Translations under genes and position numbers: made by a program
Source of the DNA: Bog-793 sp963785415
GTDB taxonomy: Bacteria; Actinomycetota; Acidimicrobiia; Acidimicrobiales; Bog-793
Length of the DNA: 64,000 bases
Assembly: GCA_963785415.1 (NCBI GenBank)
Contig: CAWAVB010000002.1
Coordinates: 1-64,000 of the forward strand
Direction: 5' to 3'
Shown: one piece after another, positions 55,413 to 62,923 of the stretch
Numbering within the stretch: position 1 is the first letter of the stretch
How the letters are laid out: every line of letters starts with the position of its first letter
Notes under the pieces: model-generated
Told to the model about the DNA's origin: nothing
What the model saw: the letters and a program-made list of their open reading frames with translations, nothing else
The model's database searches: none

Positions 55413-56324
55413 ATGAGCGACCACACGTCACAATCCCCCGGTGGGCCCGTCGAGCATCAGGGGGCGCGAGTCGACATCGTCCAGCGACGGGCCGTGGCCG
55501 CCAGCGGCTGGCTGGGCCTCGTCGTGCTGGGGGGTGCCATCTACGGGCAGGTGCTGGCCCGTGAAGACGGCACGGTGTGGTTCTGGCTGCCCTTCGCCGT
55601 CTCGATCCTGGTCCTCACCGGCCTCGACATCATCAACCCGGGCGAGATGCTGGTGGTCGAGTTCTTCGGCCGTTACATCGGCACCGTGGCCCGACCCGGG
55701 TTCTGGTGGGTGGCACCGTTGCACCATCGCCACCGGCGGCGGATCAGCGTCCGGGTCCGCAACTTCGAGACGGCCCATCTGAAGGTCAACGACGCCGACG
55801 GGAACCCGGTGGAGATGGCTGCCATCGTCGTCTGGCAGGTCGTGGACACGGCCAAGGCCACCTATGCCGTCGAGAACTACCAGAACTTCGTCACCGTCCA
55901 GGCCGAGTCGGCCGTTCGGCACGTGGCAACCGGTCATCCCTACGACGACACCACCGGGACGGGAACCTCCCTGCGGGGCTCGACCGACGTGGTGGCGGCC
56001 CAGCTGGCCGGGGAGGTGGCCGAGCGGGTGGCCGTCGCCGGGGTCGAGATCGTCGAGGTGCGCATCTCCCATCTGGCCTACGCGCCCGAGATCGCCCAGG
56101 CGATGCTGCGCCGCCAGCAGGCCAACGCGGTGGTGGCGGCCCGCTCCCGCATCGTCGAGGGTGCCGTGGGGATGGTGGAGATGGCCCTCAACCGACTCGC
56201 CGAGGGAGGAGTTGTCACCTTGGACGAGGAGCGGACCGCAACCATGGTGAGCAACCTCATGGTCGTGCTCTGCAGTGACCAGCCGGCCTCGCCGGTGGTC
56301 AACACCGGCTCTCTGTATACGTGA
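55413..56324 (+). CDS. Band-7/SPFH domain membrane protein
   Basis: This protein of about 303 aa starts at ATG 55413, chosen because GAGGAG lies 9 nt upstream (ATG 55404 is too close). Two hydrophobic segments (AVAASGWLGLVVLGGAIYGQVL, VWFWLPFAVSILVLTGLDII) anchor it. The SPFH domain follows: NPGEMLVVEFFGRYIGTVARPGFWWVAPL, ISVRVRNFETAHLKVNDADGNPVEMAAIVVWQVVDTAKATYAVENY, and a helical EIAQAMLRRQQANAVVAARSRIVEGAVGM region. SPFH proteins form membrane scaffolds. The next gene starts inside its stop codon. Confidence 0.9.
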   Translation: MSDHTSQSPGGPVEHQGARVDIVQRRAVAASGWLGLVVLGGAIYGQVLAREDGTVWFWLPFAVSILVLTGLDIINPGEMLVVEFFGRYIGTVARPGFWWVAPLHHRHRRRISVRVRNFETAHLKVNDADGNPVEMAAIVVWQVVDTAKATYAVENYQNFVTVQAESAVRHVATGHPYDDTTGTGTSLRGSTDVVAAQLAGEVAERVAVAGVEIVEVRISHLAYAPEIAQAMLRRQQANAVVAARSRIVEGAVGMVEMALNRLAEGGVVTLDEERTATMVSNLMVVLCSDQPASPVVNTGSLYT

Positions 56325-56590
56325 GCGAGCGACGGTCGGTCCTGCTGCGGATCGACCCAGCGGTCCACGATGCGCTGACCCGCTGGGCCAACGACGAGTT
56401 CCGCAGCGTCAATGCCCAGATCGAGTTCGCCCTGCGACGGGCACTCGCCGAGGCGGGCCGGATGCCGAAAAGGGCAGGAGCCATGCCCCGGCGGGGCCGC
56501 CCGCCGTCAGTCGAAAAAGAGTTGGGGGACGTCCCACGAGTTGGTGTAAATCGCGCAGAGGGTCCACCACTTAGTGGACCACCGGAGTGA
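56321..56590 (+). CDS. Arc-type ribbon-helix-helix DNA-binding protein, tail altered by IS256
   Basis: This 89-aa protein starts at GTG 56321, overlapping the SPFH stop. Residues 4-45 are an Arc/MetJ-like ribbon-helix-helix: RSVLLRIDPAVHDALTRWANDEFRSVNAQIEFALRRALAEAG. The basic PKRAGAMPRRGRPPSVEK tail leads into the IS256 element, whose left end begins at 56542; the final residues (about 16) and the stop codon are IS-derived. Joining the flanks suggests an original short tail ending in the DNA after 57,914. It probably autoregulates the operon. Confidence 0.75.
   Translation: MSERRSVLLRIDPAVHDALTRWANDEFRSVNAQIEFALRRALAEAGRMPKRAGAMPRRGRPPSVEKELGDVPRVGVNRAEGPPLSGPPE
56561..56580 (+). terminator. 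Hairpin near the left end of the IS256 element
   Basis: GGTCCAC-CACTTA-GTGGACC forms a 7-bp stem between the left inverted repeat and the transposase gene. It could limit transcription entering from the SPFH operon. Confidence 0.4.
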
Positions 56591-56632
56591 ATCTCGACGT
56601 GTCCAGCAAGACACGACAAGGAGATCACACCG

Positions 56633-57868
56633 GTGGCCCAACATGATTTTGACCCCTACGAGCTACTCGACGCGCTCCGGGCAGGAGACGACGTCGATCT
56701 CATCCGTCAAAGCGTCGAGATGGTCCTGCAAGCCCTGATAGAAGCCGAGGTGACCGGCGTCATCGGCGCCGAGCCTCACGAGCGCACAGAGGACCGCCAG
56801 AACTACCGCAACGGGCATCGTCCGCGGGTGCTGTCGACCAAGGCGGGCGACTTGGAGCTCTCCATCCCCAAGCTCCGCTCGGGCTCCTTCTTCCCTCAGA
56901 TCCTCGAGCGAAGGCGCCGGATCGACAGGGCATTGTTCGCGGTCGTGATGGAGGCCTACGTCCATGGCGTCTCGACGCGCAAGGTCGACGACCTGGTGCG
57001 GGCCCTCGGGGTCGGCTCCGGGATCTCAAAGTCCGAGGTCTCTCGGATCTGTAGTGAGCTCGACAAGGAGATGGAGGCCTTCCGGACCCGCCGGCTCGAC
57101 CACGTCGCCTTCCCCTACCTGTTCTGCGACGCCACCTACGTCAAAGGTCGCGTCCGTGGCCGGGTCGTGTCGAGAGCTGTTGTCGTCGTCACCGGTGTCA
57201 CCTCGGTCGGCAATCGCGAGGTGCTCGGCTGCGATGTCGGGGACTCAGAGGACGGGGTCTTCTGGACGGCGTTTTTGCGCAGCCTTCGCCAGCGGGGACT
57301 TCAGGGAGTTCGTCTTGTCATCTCCGACCACCACCTCGGGTTGAAAGAGGCGATCGAGAAGGTCTTCATCGGTGCCTCCTGGCAGCGCTGCCGGGTGCAC
57401 TTCCTACGCAACGCCCTGGCGGGGGTGCAAAGACAGAAGGCCCAGATGGTCGCGGCCGCGATCAAGACGATCTTCGCCCAGCCTGACCGGGCCCACATCC
57501 ACCGCCAGCTCGACGAGGTCGCCGACACGCTGCGGCCGGGCTTCCCGGAGGTGGCCAAGCTCCTCGAGGAGGCGAAGGCCGACCTGCTCGCCTTCTCCTA
57601 CTTCCCGATGGCGCACTGGACCAAGATCTGGTCGACGAACCCCTTGGAGCGCGTGAACGCCGAGATCAAGCGACGCACGAACGTCGTCGGGATCTTTCCT
57701 AACGACGCCTCGGTGATGCGCCTCGTGACCGCCGTGCTCGTCGAACAGCACGACGAGTGGGAGGTGTCAGAACGCCGTTACCTCTCCGAAGAGTCCATGG
57801 GACTCATCGACCAACCCGTCGCCGACGAACTCGGTGGAGAGGGGGTGTCCCTGGCGATCATGGCCTGA
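56633..57868 (+). CDS. IS256-family (mutator type) transposase
   Basis: This 411-aa transposase starts at GTG 56633 with an AAGGAG ribosome-binding site. The mutator-type features are GVIGAEPHERTEDRQNYRNGHRPR, first Asp in YLFCDATYVKGRVRG, second Asp in VRLVISDHHLGLKEAIEK, CRVHFLRNALAGVQR, and the catalytic Glu in TNPLERVNAEIKRRTNVVGIFPND. The length is typical and the copy looks intact. Confidence 0.92.
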   Translation: MAQHDFDPYELLDALRAGDDVDLIRQSVEMVLQALIEAEVTGVIGAEPHERTEDRQNYRNGHRPRVLSTKAGDLELSIPKLRSGSFFPQILERRRRIDRALFAVVMEAYVHGVSTRKVDDLVRALGVGSGISKSEVSRICSELDKEMEAFRTRRLDHVAFPYLFCDATYVKGRVRGRVVSRAVVVVTGVTSVGNREVLGCDVGDSEDGVFWTAFLRSLRQRGLQGVRLVISDHHLGLKEAIEKVFIGASWQRCRVHFLRNALAGVQRQKAQMVAAAIKTIFAQPDRAHIHRQLDEVADTLRPGFPEVAKLLEEAKADLLAFSYFPMAHWTKIWSTNPLERVNAEIKRRTNVVGIFPNDASVMRLVTAVLVEQHDEWEVSERRYLSEESMGLIDQPVADELGGEGVSLAIMA

Positions 57869-58075
57869 CAGACTGAACGCGCGTCGAGCACTTCGGTTCG
57901 GTCGATTTACACCACCGCGCGGGACGCGATCAAGAGTTGACGTCCCGGTGGGACGACCCCGATTAGATCGAAGGTCATCGGAGATTCGCGGCGATGACCA
58001 TTCGATTCGCACTACGCCCGGATCGTCCCGGCACGGACCGAGGTGGGCGCGGGTTCGGGCCGGATGCCGAGGACC

Positions 58076-59440
58076 TCACCGACTGGGAGTTGGCGCGAGC
58101 GAGATCGTCGCGACCGACCCGAGCGAGGACAGGGCGATCGGCGGTGGGTGTCGGCTCAGCCCCCAGTCGGTCACCTGGAACGTCTTTTGGTCGACGACGA
58201 CACACAGGAACGAGCCGGTCGGCAGCGGGGCGCCGGAAGGGGGCGACGCGTCGTAGGCGGTGAACGACCCCTGCAGCAGGATCAGGTAGACGGGCTCGCT
58301 GCCGGCCATGGACGGCGTCGAGTCCCCGGGGGTCGCGACCCGCAGCGCCTGCGCGTGGCTCGTCGCCACGGCTTGCACCGCCTCCACGTGCGGGTCGCCG
58401 TTCGCCTTCGCCATGTCCCGGGCGATCGTCGCCAGCCTCGCCCGCGCCGCCGGCGGGACCCTCGAGGAATGAACCGGCTTTGGTGCGGCCGAGGGATCGC
58501 ACCCGATCGCCGCTTCGCGCGTCGCCTCGGCCTCGTGAACGGGCAGCACCTTTACGACCGCGCGCAGAAGCGCGCAGTTCGCGTCGTAGAGCGCGGGCAT
58601 CGAGCGACCGTGTTCGGTGACCTCGACCTCGGGCGGGCACTGCCAACCTTCGGCCTCGAACAACGGCGGCGATCCCTTGCTCGGGCGGACGGTGATCTCA
58701 AAGAGGAGCACGTCCTCCATGCAGATGCCGCTCGGCGCGAGCGGCAGCGCGTTCAGCACGCCGATGACCGACCGCGCCCGGGCGGCCGGAACGACGAAGG
58801 TCACCGGGCCGCTCGACCCTCGCATCACGGACGACCGAGAGAAACCGGTCACCTCGACCACGCCATGGTCGGGCGCGCGTTCGGTCCTCGGCCGGGAGGG
58901 CTCCCAGACGGTCTCGGCGTCGACGCGGATCACCGCGCCTCCGGGTACGCCCCCGGAGAGGTAGTCGAGGTCCGCTTCAACGTCGTGCTCGCCCGACACC
59001 GGGATCGAGTACACGATCCCCGGGAGATCGCCGTCGGAGGTGTCGGTGATCGCCCCTTCCGATATGAGCTTCGAACCCGGTGGCATGTGCGCCTCGAGGT
59101 AGCTCTCGACCGCCTCGGGTGACTCGTCGACGAAGTAGTACCGGTGGACATCGATCGCGGCCTCGGGGTCGATCGTCTCGAACGGCGCGTCAAGCGGAGC
59201 CGAACCCGCCGAGGTCGTCACCCGCGCACCGGGCGGAAGGATCGCTTCGTCGAGCACGCGGTCGGCGAAGGCCTTACCAGGCGTGGGTTTCGCCGCGCCC
59301 GATGCGAACGGTTCGGTGGCCCCCGCCGCCAACGACAGCGACGCCGCACCGAGCAACGCCACGACGACGACGACACCCACCGTGCGCGCCCGCTCGGCGG
59401 CGGCGCGGAGTCTTGCCGGTTCCCGGTCGTAACCCGTCAT
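58076..59440 (-). CDS. Exported or membrane-anchored hypothetical protein
   Basis: This 454-aa protein has an N-terminal membrane anchor or signal (VGVVVVVALLGAASLSLAAGA) after a short basic stretch. The mature part starts with a segment on two-step differences (RYYFVDESPEAVESYLEAHMPPGSKLIS) and contains paired Cys (GICMEDVLLFE, WQCPPEVEV, NCALLRAV, IGCDPSA). It ends with VYLILLQGSFTAYDASPPSG and FLCVVVDQKTFQVTDWGLS. No family recognised. It lies about 100 bp downstream of the DUF4349 gene on the same strand and may belong to its regulon. Confidence 0.65.
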   Translation of the reverse strand: MTGYDREPARLRAAAERARTVGVVVVVALLGAASLSLAAGATEPFASGAAKPTPGKAFADRVLDEAILPPGARVTTSAGSAPLDAPFETIDPEAAIDVHRYYFVDESPEAVESYLEAHMPPGSKLISEGAITDTSDGDLPGIVYSIPVSGEHDVEADLDYLSGGVPGGAVIRVDAETVWEPSRPRTERAPDHGVVEVTGFSRSSVMRGSSGPVTFVVPAARARSVIGVLNALPLAPSGICMEDVLLFEITVRPSKGSPPLFEAEGWQCPPEVEVTEHGRSMPALYDANCALLRAVVKVLPVHEAEATREAAIGCDPSAAPKPVHSSRVPPAARARLATIARDMAKANGDPHVEAVQAVATSHAQALRVATPGDSTPSMAGSEPVYLILLQGSFTAYDASPPSGAPLPTGSFLCVVVDQKTFQVTDWGLSRHPPPIALSSLGSVATISLAPTPSR

Positions 59441-59540
59441 CGTCCCGTGGACTCCTTCTTCCGAATCGTAAGCACTGCCGTCAACCGGCCCCTAACGGCG
59501 CGAGCCGTGTCGGGCGCATCCCGCCGCGGCGCCTCGCCGC

Positions 59541-60593
59541 CTAGGCGATCCGTCTGCGGACCCAGGGCCAGATACGGCGCCAGAGCCCGAGGACGATGAG
59601 GGCGACGACGACGAACGAAAGTACGCCGAACAGCAGATCGCCGAGGTGGGCGACGAGTGCCTTCACGCCGTTCACGAAGCTGGAGACCGCCTCGTGGACA
59701 GCGTGGCCGAAGCCGTTCGGTGAGCTCGACACGTGCGGGGACTTCGGGACGAAAAGGTCGACCGTGAGCGCCGAGTAGTCGACCTGGGTGGCGATCGTGC
59801 GCTGCTCGCCCTGGATCTGCTGGATCTGGCTCTGCACGTTCTCGATCTCGTTCTCGACCGAGAGCAGTTCCGAGATCTTGCCGGCACGGCCGAGCAGCAC
59901 CTCGAGCTGGCTGCGCTCGTCGACGAGCGCGGTGAGCTGGGCGCCGAGATCGACGACCTTGCCGGTCACGTCGGTGTCCGAGGTCGTGAGACTCCGGACC
60001 CTGGCGATCTTCTCGGCCTTGGTGATGAACGCGGAGAACGACCCCGCCGGCACCTTCACGACGATCGTTCCGCCGGGCCGGGACCCGGTCTCGACGATGT
60101 CGGCGGCCGACACGTACCCGCCGAACGAGGCGGCGAGCGCCTCGAGGCGGGCGACGTCGCCGCGCAGTCGCGCCCGCGACAGTCTGAGCTTTAGCGTGCC
60201 GGTCGCGATGATGTCGCGCGCCTCCGCCTTCGCCGCTTGGGATGTTGCTTTATTCGAGTAGGGCGCGAGAATCGCGGGTCCTGCGAAATCGTTCGTCCCC
60301 GACGTCGAAGCCGTAGCCGTGTTCGCGACCCCGTGGCGGGGAGCCGACGCCGCGAGCGGGGCCGGCGACCCTCCCGACGAGGTGAGCAGCGCGACGGTGA
60401 GCGCGACAACGGCGGCGATACCCGTGCCGGCGAGCACGAGCTCGCGCGGACGGAACCGGGCCCGCACGACGTTCCCGTCGCGCTTCACCGGCGGTGCCGC
60501 GGCCGCGAGGATCTCGTCCGGGCCCCGGGTGGGAACGGCGAAGTCGCCTCCCGCCTCGTGAAACAGCGCCTCGAACTCGTCGTCGGTAATCAT
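59541..60593 (-). CDS. DUF4349 membrane protein, probable partner of the ECF sigma factor
   Basis: This protein of about 350 aa starts at ATG 60593, set by the ATGA overlap with the sigma gene stop. A cytoplasmic N-terminus of about 60 aa (MITDDEFEALFHEAGGDFAVPTRGPDEIL) leads to a membrane helix (VLAGTGIAAVVALTVALLT). The DUF4349 domain follows (LKLRLSRARLRGDVARLEALAASFGGYVSA, then GGTIVVKVPAGSFSAFITKAEKIARV) with a coiled coil (VDERSQLEVLLGRAGKISELLSVENEIENVQSQIQQI). A C-terminal helix (LLFGVLSFVVVALIVLGLW) ends it. Proteins of this type often act as anti-sigma factors or sensors. Confidence 0.85.
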   Translation of the reverse strand: MITDDEFEALFHEAGGDFAVPTRGPDEILAAAAPPVKRDGNVVRARFRPRELVLAGTGIAAVVALTVALLTSSGGSPAPLAASAPRHGVANTATASTSGTNDFAGPAILAPYSNKATSQAAKAEARDIIATGTLKLRLSRARLRGDVARLEALAASFGGYVSAADIVETGSRPGGTIVVKVPAGSFSAFITKAEKIARVRSLTTSDTDVTGKVVDLGAQLTALVDERSQLEVLLGRAGKISELLSVENEIENVQSQIQQIQGEQRTIATQVDYSALTVDLFVPKSPHVSSSPNGFGHAVHEAVSSFVNGVKALVAHLGDLLFGVLSFVVVALIVLGLWRRIWPWVRRRIA

Positions 60594-61139
60594 CGGATCC
60601 CCTCTTCTGGTGCCGCGCACGCGTTGAGCGCGGCGTCGGCGCTAAGCAGCCGGCGGGCCTCGTGCAGGCGGGACTTCACCGTTCCCGGACGCCGGTGGAT
60701 CGCGACGGCGATCTCTTTCTCCGACAGGCCCGCGTAGTACCGGAGGACGACCGGGACCCGCAGTGCTTCGGGCAGGCGCGCCGAGCGCGGCGCGCACGGC
60801 GCTCGCGCGCTCGCCGATGACGGCGATCTCGTCGGGGCCGGGCGAGACCTCGGCGAGGTGGGCGAGCGAATCCGACGGCCCACGGCGGCCGTCGGTGCTC
60901 CACTGCTTGCGCGCCCAGGAGTAGCAGGAGTTCACGACGACGCGGTAGAGCCACGGGCGCGCCGCCTCCCCCTCGGGCATTGCGTCACGGAAGCGCCACA
61001 TCCGCAGGAACGCCTCCTGCACCGCCTCCTCCGCCCCGGACGCGTCGTTCAGAACGAGACAGGCGGTGCGGTAGGCGGGCGCGTACCACGACCGCATCCA
61101 CCCCTCGAGCACTTCAGAGTCCGGTGTCACGCGCCGCAC
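60590..61139 (-). pseudogene. ECF sigma factor with a frameshift between regions 2 and 4
   Basis: From 61139 the frame encodes sigma region 2 (VLEGWMRSWYAPAYRTACLVLNDASGAEEAVQEAFLRMWRF) and a linker to ERASAVRAAL. Region 4 (LPEALRVPVVLRYYAGLSEKEIAVAIHRRPGTVKSRLHEARRLL) is in another frame, ending at 60590 just before DUF4349. Removing one base near 60,781 would restore one ORF of about 182 codons. As read, the factor lacks its -35 recognition helix and would be inactive. Sequencing error or recent loss are both possible. Confidence 0.8.
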
Positions 61140-61308
61140 GGCACACCTGGCCGTCGAGTTCTCACGGTCATAAGACTCCCCGGCTCCCCGATCGGTTCGA
61201 TCCCGGCAATGAGCTGGGCGCGGACAGCGCCATCACGACGTTAGGCGGACGGTGGGCGCGAATCGCTGCGCCTGCATGGAAGGATCGCGACCGGTCGGAA
61301 GGGGGCCC

Positions 61309-61815
61309 ATGGACATCTACGAACACGTTCCGCACCCGCACACCCTCGAACGCCTCGAGCACCGCGACAAGCCGAAGGTGACAGCGGACATGCTCGACAC
61401 GAGCACGACGATCAAGCGGTTCAACTCCTGGCTCGCGGTGAAGATCACCTCAGGCGTCGGGACGATGGCCTGCGCCTACCTGTTCGCGATCATCGCCCTG
61501 GTGAGTCTGCCGGCGATCCTCATCGAGGCGGGAGTGCTGCACCGCGACGACGTCCCGCTCTTTTTCACCAAGGCCGGGCTCATCCTCATCGTGGCCTGGA
61601 TCGCCCAGACGTTCCTGCAACTCGTGCTGCTCTCGATCATCATCGTCGGACAGAACATCGCCGCGGCGGCGAGCGACAAGCGGGCCGAGGACACCTACAA
61701 AGACGCCGAATCGATCCTTTCCGAGGCGCTCGAGATCCAGAAGCACCTCCAGGCCCAGGACAAGGAGCTCATCACCGCGCTGCAAGCCGCGCTCGGCAGG
61801 GCCAGCGCCAGCTGA
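61309..61815 (+). CDS. Two-helix membrane protein, DUF1003-like
   Basis: This protein of about 168 aa starts at ATG 61309, behind GAAGGGGG. After a polar N-terminus (MDIYEHVPHPHTLERLEHRDKP) come two membrane helices (MACAYLFAIIALVSLPAILIEAG, AGLILIVAWIAQTFLQLVLLSIIIVGQN). A C-terminal helix follows (ASDKRAEDTYKDAESILSEALEIQKHLQAQDKEL). The layout resembles DUF1003 proteins. Function unknown. It stands alone between the sigma operon and the ABC exporter. Confidence 0.65.
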   Translation: MDIYEHVPHPHTLERLEHRDKPKVTADMLDTSTTIKRFNSWLAVKITSGVGTMACAYLFAIIALVSLPAILIEAGVLHRDDVPLFFTKAGLILIVAWIAQTFLQLVLLSIIIVGQNIAAAASDKRAEDTYKDAESILSEALEIQKHLQAQDKELITALQAALGRASAS

Positions 61816-62032
61816 CCCGCGGCATGGCCGCCGGTCCCGCCTCAGCGACGGGCCGGGTCCGGCGGAGCATGGCGGCGATCGCGGTGCCGCGGTACGTTCG
61901 TGCCGTGACCCCGCCGCTGTCGTCGAGGAGACGGGGCGCGCCCGCACCCGGCCGCGGCACTGCGTCGCCCGGCTCGCCAATGGTGGCGCACGGGCACGTT
62001 CACGGCGCGGGCGCCGACCGGGACCCCGTCCG

Positions 62033-62923
62033 TTGACCCTCGAGTTCCTCGACTTACGGCGCCTATACGGCGATGTCGTCGCGCTCGACGACCTCTCGTT
62101 CGAGGTGCCGCCCGGCCAGGTCTTCGGGTTCCTCGGCCCGAACGGCGCTGGCAAGACGACGGCGATGCGGGCCGTGTTCGGACTCGTCGACCTCGACGCC
62201 GGCTCCGTGCGCTGGAACGGCGCGGCCATCGGGCTCCGCGAACGCCGGCGGTTCGGTTATATGCCCGAGGAACGGGGCCTCTACGCGGGCATGCAGATTC
62301 AGCGCCAGCTCGAGTACGTGTGCGAGCTCCACGGGAGAACCCCCGCCGACGCGGCTCTCGCGACGACGCACTGGCTCGAGCGTCTCGGGATCGCCGACCG
62401 GGCGACGCACAAGCTCGAGTCGCTCTCGCTCGGCAATCAGCAGCGGGTCCAGCTCGCCGCGGCGCTCGCGTTCGAGCCAGAACTGCTCATCCTCGACGAG
62501 CCGTTCGCCGGTCTCGACCCGGTCGGCATCGACGAGGTGACGGGGATCCTCGACGAGCAGGCCCGTGCGGGACGGGGCGTGCTGTTCTCGAGTCACCAGC
62601 TCGACCTCGTCGAGGACATCTGCGAATCCGTCGCCATCATCGACAAGGGCCGGCTCGTCGCTCAGGGGAACCTCGAGGAGCTCGAGCGGCAGGGTGCCCG
62701 GCGGCTCGTCGTCAAGGTCGAGGGCGACCGCGACGGCGCCTGGGCCCGCGGGATCGGCGGGGTCACGATCTCCCGCACCGAAGCCGGCGAATCACGACTC
62801 GTCCTCGATGACGGCGTCGACAGCCAGGAGCTGCTCGCCAGGGCGATGGCCGCCGGTCCGGTCGTCCGGTTCGACTTCGAGCGGCGGCGCCTTTCCGAGG
62901 TCTTCCGGGAGGCGGTCCGATGA
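62033..62923 (+). CDS. ABC transporter ATPase (Na+-efflux/drug type)
   Basis: This 296-aa ATPase starts at TTG 62033. Walker A is FGFLGPNGAGKTTAMRAVFGL, signature LSLGNQQRVQLAAAL, Walker B LLILDEPFAGLDPVG, H-loop SSHQLDLVEDICES. The C-terminal extension (RLVVKVEGDRDGAWARGIGG) is of the DUF4162 type, seen in NatA-like exporters. The permease gene starts within its stop codon. Confidence 0.9.
   Translation: MTLEFLDLRRLYGDVVALDDLSFEVPPGQVFGFLGPNGAGKTTAMRAVFGLVDLDAGSVRWNGAAIGLRERRRFGYMPEERGLYAGMQIQRQLEYVCELHGRTPADAALATTHWLERLGIADRATHKLESLSLGNQQRVQLAAALAFEPELLILDEPFAGLDPVGIDEVTGILDEQARAGRGVLFSSHQLDLVEDICESVAIIDKGRLVAQGNLEELERQGARRLVVKVEGDRDGAWARGIGGVTISRTEAGESRLVLDDGVDSQELLARAMAAGPVVRFDFERRRLSEVFREAVR

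Larger units (their letters stand above)
56542..57914 (+). mobile_element. IS256-family insertion sequence
   Basis: The ends are inverted repeats: TGGTGTAAATCG at 56,542 and CGATTTACACCA ending at 57,914. One transposase gene fills the interior. I find no matching 8-9 bp target duplication in the flanks, so either the ends are slightly misplaced or the flanks have been rearranged. Confidence 0.8.

Noticed and set aside
56534..57922. Target duplication of the IS256 element
   Set aside because: The 8-9 bp flanks on both sides differ; no duplication can be claimed.
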